This document shows, piece after piece, positions 1 to 6,414 of a DNA stretch of 10,624 nt (positions within the stretch are counted from its first letter, which is position 1; every line of letters starts with the position of its first letter). The DNA is taken from the NCBI GenBank assembly GCA_904501885.1, contig CAJGCP010000048.1, positions 1-10,624 on the forward strand, read 5' to 3'. Origin of the DNA: an uncultured Acetatifactor sp. (lineage in GTDB: Bacteria; Bacillota; Clostridia; Lachnospirales; Lachnospiraceae). The notes under the pieces are model-generated. The model was not told the origin of the DNA, ran no database searches, and worked only from the letters and a program-made list of their open reading frames with translations. The position numbers were made by a program, and so were the translations under genes.

Positions 1-271
1 TGACACAGACCGGGATGCGGCTGAGTTAGCAGCTCTGGCGAAGCCTTTAAACTGTCATGTGAACCTGATTCCGGTGAATCCTATCAAGGAGCGGGATTTC
101 GTGCAGTCAGAGGTGGCGCGAATACAGGCATTTAAAAATAACCTTGAAAAAAATATAAATAATGTTACTATTAGAAGAGAAATGGGCAGGGATATAGACG
201 GCGCTTGTGGACAGTTGCGCCGCAAACATGTGACTGCCATATCAGACAATGGAGGAACTGACCGTGTTTAA
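1..271 (+). CDS. rlmN: RlmN, dual-specificity 23S rRNA/tRNA adenine-C2 methyltransferase (C-terminal fragment)
   Basis: Only the last 89 residues are present (reading frame starts at base 2, stop TAA at 269-271); the gene begins upstream of the window. RlmN is a cytoplasmic radical-SAM enzyme that methylates C2 of A2503 in 23S rRNA and A37 in some tRNAs. What is visible is the conserved family C-terminus: HVNLIPVNPI, then NNVTIRREMGRDIDGACGQL. The Cys in GACGQL corresponds to the cysteine that is transiently methylated during catalysis. The radical-SAM CxxxCxxC cluster lies outside the window. The stop overlaps the preferred start of the downstream phosphatase gene by 8 nt, which indicates translational coupling in one operon. 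Identification is secure because the fragment covers a highly conserved part of the family. Confidence 0.96.
   Translation, partial: DTDRDAAELAALAKPLNCHVNLIPVNPIKERDFVQSEVARIQAFKNNLEKNINNVTIRREMGRDIDGACGQLRRKHVTAISDNGGTDRV
251..255 (+). promoter_or_regulatory. Ribosome binding site GGAGG for the PP2C gene, inside the end of rlmN
   Basis: GGAGG at 251-255 lies 8 nt upstream of GTG at 264, an ideal Shine-Dalgarno spacing. It falls downstream of the ATG at 249, so that ATG has no Shine-Dalgarno in front of it. This decides the start in favour of GTG 264. Confidence 0.75.
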
Positions 272-992
272 GGCATGTGCCGTCACCGACATCGGACGAA
301 GAAGAAAACTGAATCAGGATTATGTGTTCACCACATCTGAGGCAATCGGGAATTTAGATAATTTATTCCTTGTGGCAGATGGCATGGGAGGACACAATGC
401 CGGAGACCATGCGTCCCGTATTGCAGTGGAGTCCATTGTACAGGCGGCGCGTCAATCAAAAAGTTTTTCTCCTAGAAAAATTTTTCAGGAGGCAATCGTG
501 ATTGCCAATAAAATGGTCTTTGAAAAAGCCCAAGAAGTAGAAGAGATGGAAGGTATGGGCACCACTTTGGTGGCAGCCAGCTTCAAGGAAGACGCCGTCA
601 CTGTTGCCAATGTGGGCGACAGCCGATTCTACATCGTAGATGAAGAGAAAATAGAACAGGTAACGAAGGATCATTCCTGGGTGGAGGAGATGGTGGAAAG
701 AGGCGGACTCAAAAGAGAACAGGCCAAACACCACCCGGACAAAAATATTATCACCAGAGCAGTTGGTACCGACTTGGATTTGAAGATTGATTTCTTCGAG
801 AAAAGAATCCGGGAGAAGCAGATTTTTCTCATGTGTACGGATGGACTGACGAATATGCTGGAGGATGAGGAGATTCACAAGATACTTACAGGAGAGGGCG
901 ATATCGATCAAAAAGCCAATGATTTGGTAGCTGCCGCCAATGCAAAGGGCGGAGCAGATAACATCAGTGTAGTGTTGATCGCTTGGTTGTGA
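264..992 (+). CDS. prpC: PP2C-family Ser/Thr protein phosphatase (PrpC/Stp), partner of PrkC
   Basis: This is a cytoplasmic metal-dependent phosphatase of 242 residues from GTG 264, the normal length for bacterial single-domain PP2C. It is expected to remove phosphate from Ser/Thr residues put on by the neighbouring PASTA kinase and from the kinase itself. PP2C motifs appear in order: DIGRRRKLNQD (Asp19), VADGMGGHNAGD (Asp39-Gly40), GMGTTLVAA, ANVGDSRFYI, TKDHSW, ITRAVGTD, CTDGLTN (Asp193) and GGADNISVV (Asp232). The metal-binding aspartates are all retained, so it should be active. The start at GTG 264 is chosen over ATG 249 because GGAGG sits 8 nt before 264 and because homologues begin close to the (A/V)xTDIG motif. 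The gene overlaps the rlmN end by 8 nt and is followed 32 nt later by the kinase, the usual Firmicutes order. Confidence 0.95.
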   Translation: MFKACAVTDIGRRRKLNQDYVFTTSEAIGNLDNLFLVADGMGGHNAGDHASRIAVESIVQAARQSKSFSPRKIFQEAIVIANKMVFEKAQEVEEMEGMGTTLVAASFKEDAVTVANVGDSRFYIVDEEKIEQVTKDHSWVEEMVERGGLKREQAKHHPDKNIITRAVGTDLDLKIDFFEKRIREKQIFLMCTDGLTNMLEDEEIHKILTGEGDIDQKANDLVAAANAKGGADNISVVLIAWL

Positions 993-1024
993 TTTTTTGA
1001 GAATCCTATGATTGGAGTAGTTAC

Positions 1025-3040
1025 ATGGTTAAGATAGGTATGATCATTGGTGAACGATACGAGATATTGGAACGTATCGGCACCGGCGGAATGTCAGATG
1101 TATATAAAGCAAAATGTCAAAAACTGAATCGTATGGTTGCGGTGAAGGTCTTGAAACAGGAGTTTAGCGAGAATGAGACCTTTGTATCCAAATTTAGGGT
1201 CGAAGCACAGGCGGCTGCAGGATTGGTGCACCCCAATGTGGTGAATGTATATGACGTGGGGGAAGAAAATGGCATTTATTATATTGTCATGGAATTAGTA
1301 GAGGGCATTACCCTCAAAAAATATATCGAGAAAAAGAATGGATTGGCATTCAAAGAGGCGGTGAATATCGCCATTCAGGTATGCCTTGGTATGGGTGCCG
1401 CCCACAATAACAACATTATACACAGAGATATTAAGCCTCAAAATATCATTATTTCAAAGGATGGTAAGGTGAAGGTGACGGATTTCGGTATTGCCAAGGC
1501 AGCCACCAGTGATACCATTACCACCAATGTGATGGGCTCTGTACATTATACCTCCCCTGAGCAGGCCAGAGGTGGATTTAGCAATGAGAAGAGTGATATC
1601 TATTCCTTGGGTATTACTTTGTTTGAGATGATTACCGGGCAGGTGCCCTTTGACGGAGAAAATACAGTGGCAATCGCCATTCAGCATATCCAGGAGGACA
1701 TGCCCAAGCCTTCCTCCGTATGCCCTGATATTCCTGTAAGTATTGAGAGTATCGTGATGAAGTGCTGTCAGAAATCTCCAGAGAGGAGATATCAATCTGC
1801 AGCAGAAGTGGTGGTGGATTTAAAGAAGGCATTGCAATCCCCGGAGGAAGATGTGGTGGCGCTGTCTGAATTGCAGGCCGGTGGCACCAGAAAGATTTCC
1901 CAGGAGGAAATCAATCAAATTAAGCAGATGACGGAAACAGAAGAAAAAGACGAAGGCCAGGATTTTGAACGGCTGACCACCATTCTAGCCATTGCAGGCG
2001 GTGTTGTGATTCTTTTGATTCTGATATTTATGGCAGTGCAGATTCTGGGTAAAAATGCCCAAAGAGACCAGGGACAATCTGAGTTTAATCCCATCATCTC
2101 TGAGGAAACTACAGAATATGTAAAGATGAAAAAAGTAGTCGGTATGTCCGTAGAGGATGCCCGCAATGTATTGACAGAACTGGAACTGATTACCATCGTA
2201 GATTACGTGGAATCCGGCGTGGTGGAAAAAGGCATCGTCATGAGCACGGATGTGGAAGTAGGCGCAGAACTGCCCAAGGGAAGTACGGTGACACTGACGG
2301 CCAGTGCCGGTGTGGGTAAAATAGAGGTTCCTTCCGTGCTGGGCAATACCTATGTACAGGCCAGTGATCAACTGGTGGGACAGGGATTTGCTGTCAGCCG
2401 GGTGGACGGATATTCCAATGATGTGGAAGTAGGATGTGTCATCGGACAGGTTCCTGCTGCAGGATCCATGGTGCCTTCCGGTACCAATATTACTTTGACG
2501 GTCAGCATTGGTAAGGACAAGCTGATGGTGCCCAACGTGATGGGCAAAACCGAGGCGGAAGCGGTGGCTATGATGGTGGAAGCCGGTTTGGAAGTCAGTG
2601 GAGTTACCTATGTGTATAATGCAGAATACGAAGCCGGCAAAGTATGCTATCAGGGATATTCCGGTGGCTCTTACGTGGACTATGGTACCGTGATTGATAT
2701 TAAGGTAAGTAAGGGTGCACAACCCTATACCTATAAATGCAATGCTTATATTGAAGCCCCCAGTGTATCCGAAGCACCTGATTACGAAGCAGGTACAGAA
2801 GTGACTGTGGTTCTTGTGACGGACGACGGACAGGAATTGATGAATACCAAGGTGACCGATTTCCCCAAAGCAGCGAATTATTATGGGTTAAAATCCTCCG
2901 GAGGAACTGTCACTATGACCTATATGGTGACTGGAGAAGGAACTAGTTCTATTGATCCTGAGACGGGGAAGGAGACCGTGACACCTGCCGATCCGGTAGA
3001 AAAGACATTCACCAGAAGAATTGAGTTTGTCAGGGAGTAA
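1025..3040 (+). CDS. prkC: PrkC, transmembrane Ser/Thr protein kinase with three PASTA repeats
   Basis: This 671-residue membrane eukaryotic-type kinase has a cytoplasmic catalytic domain and an external sensor that in this family binds peptidoglycan fragments or lipid II. The kinase domain is about residues 12-270: glycine loop GTGGMSDVYKA, Lys41 in VAVKVL, Glu59-type helix C, HRDIKPQN with catalytic Asp135, DFG at 153-155, a Thr-rich activation loop TSDTITTNV, and SPEQARGG. A short acidic juxtamembrane stretch (271-317) precedes one TM helix at about 318-341. Three PASTA repeats follow at about 366-430, 433-497 and 500-565, recognisable by VGMSVEDA, VPSVLGNTYVQA and VPNVMGKTEAEA. Residues 566-671 form an additional external domain rich in beta-forming residues that is not a PASTA repeat. 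Start ATG 1025 has GGAG at 1014-1017. It lies 32 nt after the phosphatase and 3 nt before rsgA, so all three are probably cotranscribed. Confidence 0.97.
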   Translation: MVKIGMIIGERYEILERIGTGGMSDVYKAKCQKLNRMVAVKVLKQEFSENETFVSKFRVEAQAAAGLVHPNVVNVYDVGEENGIYYIVMELVEGITLKKYIEKKNGLAFKEAVNIAIQVCLGMGAAHNNNIIHRDIKPQNIIISKDGKVKVTDFGIAKAATSDTITTNVMGSVHYTSPEQARGGFSNEKSDIYSLGITLFEMITGQVPFDGENTVAIAIQHIQEDMPKPSSVCPDIPVSIESIVMKCCQKSPERRYQSAAEVVVDLKKALQSPEEDVVALSELQAGGTRKISQEEINQIKQMTETEEKDEGQDFERLTTILAIAGGVVILLILIFMAVQILGKNAQRDQGQSEFNPIISEETTEYVKMKKVVGMSVEDARNVLTELELITIVDYVESGVVEKGIVMSTDVEVGAELPKGSTVTLTASAGVGKIEVPSVLGNTYVQASDQLVGQGFAVSRVDGYSNDVEVGCVIGQVPAAGSMVPSGTNITLTVSIGKDKLMVPNVMGKTEAEAVAMMVEAGLEVSGVTYVYNAEYEAGKVCYQGYSGGSYVDYGTVIDIKVSKGAQPYTYKCNAYIEAPSVSEAPDYEAGTEVTVVLVTDDGQELMNTKVTDFPKAANYYGLKSSGGTVTMTYMVTGEGTSSIDPETGKETVTPADPVEKTFTRRIEFVRE

Positions 3041-3043
3041 TCT

Positions 3044-3931
3044 ATGCACGGAAAGATAATCAAAGGAATTGCAGGATTTTACTATGTGCATCTATCTGAA
3101 ACCGGAGAAGTCTATGAGTGTAAGGCGAAAGGTGTGTTCCGCAAAAACAACGAAAAGCCTTTGGTGGGAGATGACGTGGAACTGGATGTGCTGGATGAGG
3201 AAAAGCATCTTGGAAATATTCGGACGATTTTGCCCAGAAGCAATGCGCTGATTCGCCCTGCCGTGGCCAATGTGGATCAGGCCCTGGTGATTTTTTCCAT
3301 CGTGAAGCCGAAACCCAATTTCAATCTGTTGGATCGATTTCTCATTATGATGGCACAACAGGAAATTCCTACCGTGATTTGTTTTAACAAGCAGGACATT
3401 GATGAAAACGGAGAGGTAGATACCTACAGAGAAATCTATGAAACTGCCGGTTATCAGACTCTTGCCATCAGCGCAAAGGAAGGGAAGGGGATGGCGAATC
3501 TGCAGGGAATTCTTGCAGGAAAAACTACCACAGTGGCCGGCCCCAGTGGTGTGGGGAAATCTTCTATCGTCAATAAGTTGCAGGATGGCGTGGTGATGGA
3601 AACCGGACAAATCAGCGAAAAGATAGAAAGAGGAAAACATACCACCCGTCACAGTGAGTTAATCGCCATCGCACAAGACACATACATCTTGGACACTCCC
3701 GGATTTAGTTCCCTGGGTCTCTTCGATATAGAGAAAGAAGACTTGGTAAAGTTTTATCCTGAATTCTCAGAATATGAGAAGTATTGTAAATTTGGTGGCT
3801 GCGCCCATATCAATGAGCCTGTTTGTGGCATCAAAGATGCATTGGCAGAGGGGCAAATCAGCCAGCTGAGATATGAGAACTATTGCCAGTTCTATGAGGA
3901 ATTGAAGGATAGAGAGAAGAATCGTTATTAA
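3044..3931 (+). CDS. rsgA: RsgA, ribosome small-subunit biogenesis GTPase
   Basis: RsgA is a cytoplasmic circularly permuted GTPase that acts late in 30S subunit maturation. The 295-residue protein has the full layout: an N-terminal OB-fold (about 1-68, RNA binding), then GTPase motifs in permuted order: G4 NKQD (115-118), G5 SAKEG (143-147), G1 GPSGVGKS (166-173), the G2 region GKHTTRH (197-203) and G3 DTPG (217-220). A zinc-binding C-terminal domain carries Cys248, Cys253, His255 and Cys261. All key residues are intact and the length is normal. Start ATG 3044 is preceded by GGGAG at 3033-3037, which lies inside the last codons of prkC; the gap between the genes is 3 nt. The stop codon TAA is the first part of the terminator hairpin, making rsgA the last gene of this operon. 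Confidence 0.97.
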   Translation: MHGKIIKGIAGFYYVHLSETGEVYECKAKGVFRKNNEKPLVGDDVELDVLDEEKHLGNIRTILPRSNALIRPAVANVDQALVIFSIVKPKPNFNLLDRFLIMMAQQEIPTVICFNKQDIDENGEVDTYREIYETAGYQTLAISAKEGKGMANLQGILAGKTTTVAGPSGVGKSSIVNKLQDGVVMETGQISEKIERGKHTTRHSELIAIAQDTYILDTPGFSSLGLFDIEKEDLVKFYPEFSEYEKYCKFGGCAHINEPVCGIKDALAEGQISQLRYENYCQFYEELKDREKNRY

Positions 3932-3962
3932 AAGTGTAACAGCTAATTGCTGTTGCACTTTT
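3930..3962 (+). terminator. Rho-independent-type hairpin after rsgA
   Basis: Arm AAAAGTGTAACAGC (3930-3943), loop TAATT (3944-3948), arm GCTGTTGCACTTTT (3949-3962): a 14-bp stem with one T-G wobble. The A-run at the base of the 5' arm starts within the rsgA stop codon and pairs with the T-run. The T-run is only four long and lies inside the stem, so it is an A/U-based hairpin rather than a textbook one with a long free U-tail. It marks the boundary between the prkC-rsgA operon and the EPS locus. Confidence 0.85.
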
Positions 3963-4002
3963 CTGCGTTTCATAAAGGATTATCCGCTTTAACCTAATAA
4001 AC

Positions 4003-4031
4003 TTGCCTTTGGCCGGTTTATGTGTTAATAT
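4003..4031 (+). promoter_or_regulatory. Candidate sigma-A promoter for the EPS operon
   Basis: In the 121-nt spacer between the terminator and the sugar transferase gene, TTGCCT (4003-4008) is followed after 17 nt by TAATAT (4026-4031). Each box matches consensus at 4 of 6 positions, and a TG at 4023-4024 supplies an extended -10. A perfect TATAAT overlaps it at 4029-4034 but lacks a well-placed -35. Either choice gives a leader of about 45 nt before ATG 4084. The rest of the spacer is AT-rich and I saw no riboswitch, antiterminator structure or long hairpin. The call depends on sequence likeness only. Confidence 0.45.
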
Positions 4032-4069
4032 AATTAAATATATACTTGCATTTACTATGCATATTGGGT

Positions 4070-4074
4070 GGGGG
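4070..4074 (+). promoter_or_regulatory. Ribosome binding site deciding the sugar transferase start
   Basis: The purine-rich stretch GGGTGGGGG ends at 4074, 9 nt before ATG 4084. The upstream in-frame TTG 4003 and ATG 4057 have no comparable site in front of them, so 4084 is the best start. Confidence 0.6.
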
Positions 4075-4083
4075 CCTATAATT

Positions 4084-5517
4084 ATGTATCCGAAAAAGAA
4101 AAATTCATGGTTTAAACATTTTGATTTCTTTCTGCTGGATTGTATCTCATTTGTTTTGGCGTGGTTTGTCTCAGTGTATATCCGTTATGGAATGATAATT
4201 GGACCTGATGATATGAGATACAGGGAAATTGCAATTATGTTATTTATGATTGCTGTTATCATTTCCTTTTTCACAGAGTCCCATAGCGGTATTTTGAGAA
4301 GAGGATATTGGATTGAACTGAAGTCAGTGCTAAAGCAAACCATCTTTGTGTGCGCATCCGGAGTATTGATGCTTTTTCTCTTGAAGGCATCTACGGATTT
4401 ATCAAGATTGGTGTTTCTGTATTTTGGGTTGTCTTATAGTGTGTTACTTTATACATTTCGTGTGTTGTGGAAGTTATATTTGAAACATCACGGCAATGTA
4501 TTTGAGAGCGAACGTTCCATCCTTCTACTGACTGATGTAGATGTGGCAGAAGAAATGGCTCGTCAGGTACAGGAAAATGCGGTGGCACCTTTCCGCATTA
4601 TGGGAATTTGTCTATTAGATAATAAAGAAGACATCAAAAAGGTGGGTGAGTATCCCGTCATCGCACCGGGAGAGGATATTTTCTCTATCGTACGTAACGC
4701 CTGGGTAGATGAAGTCTTTGTTTGCTTAAGTTCCGGCAAAACGATACCAGAGGAAACCCTGGATCGCCTCAGGAGAATGGGAATCACAGTACATGTGCAT
4801 TTAAACAAAAGACAGGACAAAAACCAGATTGTAGAAAAAATGTTTGGATGCAATGTGTTGACTACCTGTGTACACGTGGCATCCGTTAGACAACTTGCCA
4901 TCAAAAGAGTGATTGATATTGTAGGTAGTTTGGTGGGACTTTTGTTTACATTAATTGCAGGAATTATCATTGGACCGATGATTTATCTACAGTCTCCCGG
5001 GCCGATTCTGTTCTCTCAAATGAGAATCGGGAAAAATGGAAAACGTTTTAAGATTTATAAATTTAGAAGTATGTACCTGGATGCAGAAGAAAGAAAGAAG
5101 GAATTGATGTCCAGGAATAAAATGTCCGGGCATATGTTCAAGATCGATGCGGATCCCCGCATCATCGGAAGTGGACCGGATGGCACCAAACATGGTATCG
5201 GATGGTTTATCCGAAATACTTCGTTGGATGAGTTGCCGCAATTCTGGAATGTATTGATCGGGGATATGAGTTTGGTAGGCACACGCCCCCCTACAGTGGA
5301 TGAATGGGAGCAGTATGGCTATTATCACCGGGCCAGAATGGCCACCAAACCCGGCATCACAGGTATGTGGCAGGTGAGTGGCAGAAGCGATATTACAGAT
5401 TTTGAAGAAGTAGTAAGTTTGGACATGGACTATATTGAAAACTGGACATTGGGTTCAGATATTAAAATTCTATTTAAAACAGTTTGGGTGGTACTCACCC
5501 GTAAAGGGTCAGTATAA
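4084..5517 (+). CDS. Polyprenyl-phosphate sugar-1-phosphate transferase, initiating enzyme of EPS synthesis
   Basis: This membrane enzyme of 477 residues (from ATG 4084) transfers a sugar-1-phosphate from a nucleotide sugar to undecaprenyl phosphate, the first step of a lipid-linked repeat unit. It has the long WbaP/WcaJ-type layout. Four hydrophobic segments lie at about 13-32, 48-64, 84-100 and 107-125. A soluble Rossmann-like middle domain spans about 143-262. A fifth membrane segment (about 275-300) begins the catalytic bacterial sugar transferase domain. Catalytic motifs are YKFRSM (325-330), DADPRI (355-360), SLDELPQFWNV with the Asp382-Glu383 pair, GDMSLVGTRPP and KPGITGMWQVSGRSD. The sugar used (glucose, galactose or another) cannot be read from sequence. 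An in-frame extension to TTG 4003 is possible but would include the promoter region and has no ribosome site. It is the first gene after the terminator, followed 21 nt later by the next gene. Confidence 0.93.
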   Translation: MYPKKKNSWFKHFDFFLLDCISFVLAWFVSVYIRYGMIIGPDDMRYREIAIMLFMIAVIISFFTESHSGILRRGYWIELKSVLKQTIFVCASGVLMLFLLKASTDLSRLVFLYFGLSYSVLLYTFRVLWKLYLKHHGNVFESERSILLLTDVDVAEEMARQVQENAVAPFRIMGICLLDNKEDIKKVGEYPVIAPGEDIFSIVRNAWVDEVFVCLSSGKTIPEETLDRLRRMGITVHVHLNKRQDKNQIVEKMFGCNVLTTCVHVASVRQLAIKRVIDIVGSLVGLLFTLIAGIIIGPMIYLQSPGPILFSQMRIGKNGKRFKIYKFRSMYLDAEERKKELMSRNKMSGHMFKIDADPRIIGSGPDGTKHGIGWFIRNTSLDELPQFWNVLIGDMSLVGTRPPTVDEWEQYGYYHRARMATKPGITGMWQVSGRSDITDFEEVVSLDMDYIENWTLGSDIKILFKTVWVVLTRKGSV

Positions 5518-5538
5518 TCCGACGAAGGAGTAAATGAA

Positions 5539-6411
5539 ATGAAGTGGATTCATAGAATTTCCGTTACATATTTTAGTATTGCCTTGGTGGTTTTGGCGGT
5601 TTGTACTTATCTGTTTTTTTCAAATCGGGATACGGAAGGCCCGATAATCGATATGGACAGTGAACTGATAGAACTGGAAGTGTACACAACCGATGAGGAT
5701 ATTTTGGCTGGTGTCACGGCATATGATTCCAAGGATGGGGATGTGAGCAACACTTTGATGGTGGAATACATTTCCAATTTTATTGGAGATAATCAGCGAG
5801 AAGTGGGAATCGTTGCTTTCGATTCCGATGGACATGTATCTAACGCCAAAAGAATTGTACAGTATAATTATACAGGTATTGAGTTTTCCTTGTCCGGGCC
5901 CCTGCGTTTTTCTGTGGGAACAGACGCTGATAATATGAAAAAATTGCTTTCGGCGGTAGACCCTTTTGATGGTCCTGTGACCAAGTGGATTATGATGAAC
6001 AGCGTAGACGATGTGGCATTGGACACTTCTGTGCCAGGGGAATATCCTATAGAGTTTTCCGTATCCAATAGCGCCGGCGCCGTAGAAAAGTTTACTGCGA
6101 CCGTGGAAATGTATAATCCCACGCAGGAAGTGGTAAGCCCGAAGATAACCCTAAATAAATATATGCTGTATGTGGAACAAGGGAGCAGATTTGATCCCTT
6201 GAAGTATATCAATACCATCGTTGTAGATGGAAAATTATATCATATGGATGTTGAAGAAGAGGCATCTATAATTAAGCAGAAAGTAAAGGTGGATGGAGAG
6301 TTGGATACATCTATGCCCGGCTGGTATGAAGTGGGATATCGACTGAAAGACGCGGTAAACAATGAGAAAAATGTCCACATCATAGTATGCGTAAAGGAAA
6401 AGGAGGACTAA
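5539..6411 (+). CDS. Membrane-anchored extracellular protein with three Ig-like (DUF5011-type) modules, function unknown
   Basis: I do not recognise this 290-residue protein as a named gene. A short basic N-terminus (MKWIHR) precedes one hydrophobic helix at about 8-27 with no clear signal-peptidase or lipobox site, so it is probably an N-terminal anchor with the rest outside the cell. The outer part has three beta-rich modules at about 32-110, 112-192 and 198-286. Two show the DUF5011/HYR-like pattern of an acidic AxDxxDG turn (AYDSKDGDVS at 61-70, AVDPFDG at 139-145). Modules two and three share a DTSxPGxY turn (162-169, 256-263) followed by a V/L-x-N/D-x-A strand. Such modules usually serve adhesion or scaffolding. 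Start ATG 5539 has AAGGAG 8 nt upstream. It sits between the initiating transferase and two Wzz-kinases, 3 nt before the first of them, so a role in EPS export or as an external partner of the Wzz domains is plausible but is inference. Confidence 0.8.
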   Translation: MKWIHRISVTYFSIALVVLAVCTYLFFSNRDTEGPIIDMDSELIELEVYTTDEDILAGVTAYDSKDGDVSNTLMVEYISNFIGDNQREVGIVAFDSDGHVSNAKRIVQYNYTGIEFSLSGPLRFSVGTDADNMKKLLSAVDPFDGPVTKWIMMNSVDDVALDTSVPGEYPIEFSVSNSAGAVEKFTATVEMYNPTQEVVSPKITLNKYMLYVEQGSRFDPLKYINTIVVDGKLYHMDVEEEASIIKQKVKVDGELDTSMPGWYEVGYRLKDAVNNEKNVHIIVCVKEKED

Positions 6412-6414
6412 ACT

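Noticed and set aside
456..911. Antisense frame (151 codons) opposite the PP2C gene
   Set aside because: It is a shadow frame with no independent start signal; the PP2C motifs on the + strand are unambiguous.
1985..2722. Long antisense frame (245 codons) opposite the PASTA region
   Set aside because: Its His/Ile-rich composition is the mirror of prkC codons, it has no recognisable domain or ribosome site, and the + strand gene is certain.
3092..3652. Antisense frame (186 codons) opposite rsgA
   Set aside because: It is a shadow of the conserved RsgA coding sequence, with no family resemblance.
4077..4082. Perfect TATAAT just before ATG 4084 as a -10 box
   Set aside because: Transcription would start inside the coding region and leave out the ribosome binding site, and no -35 is found at 16-18 nt upstream.
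4003..4083. N-terminal extension of the sugar transferase from TTG 4003 (or ATG 4057)
   Set aside because: Neither start has a ribosome binding site, the stretch contains the candidate promoter, and ATG 4084 has a strong purine-rich site 9 nt upstream and a typical basic N-terminus before the first membrane helix.
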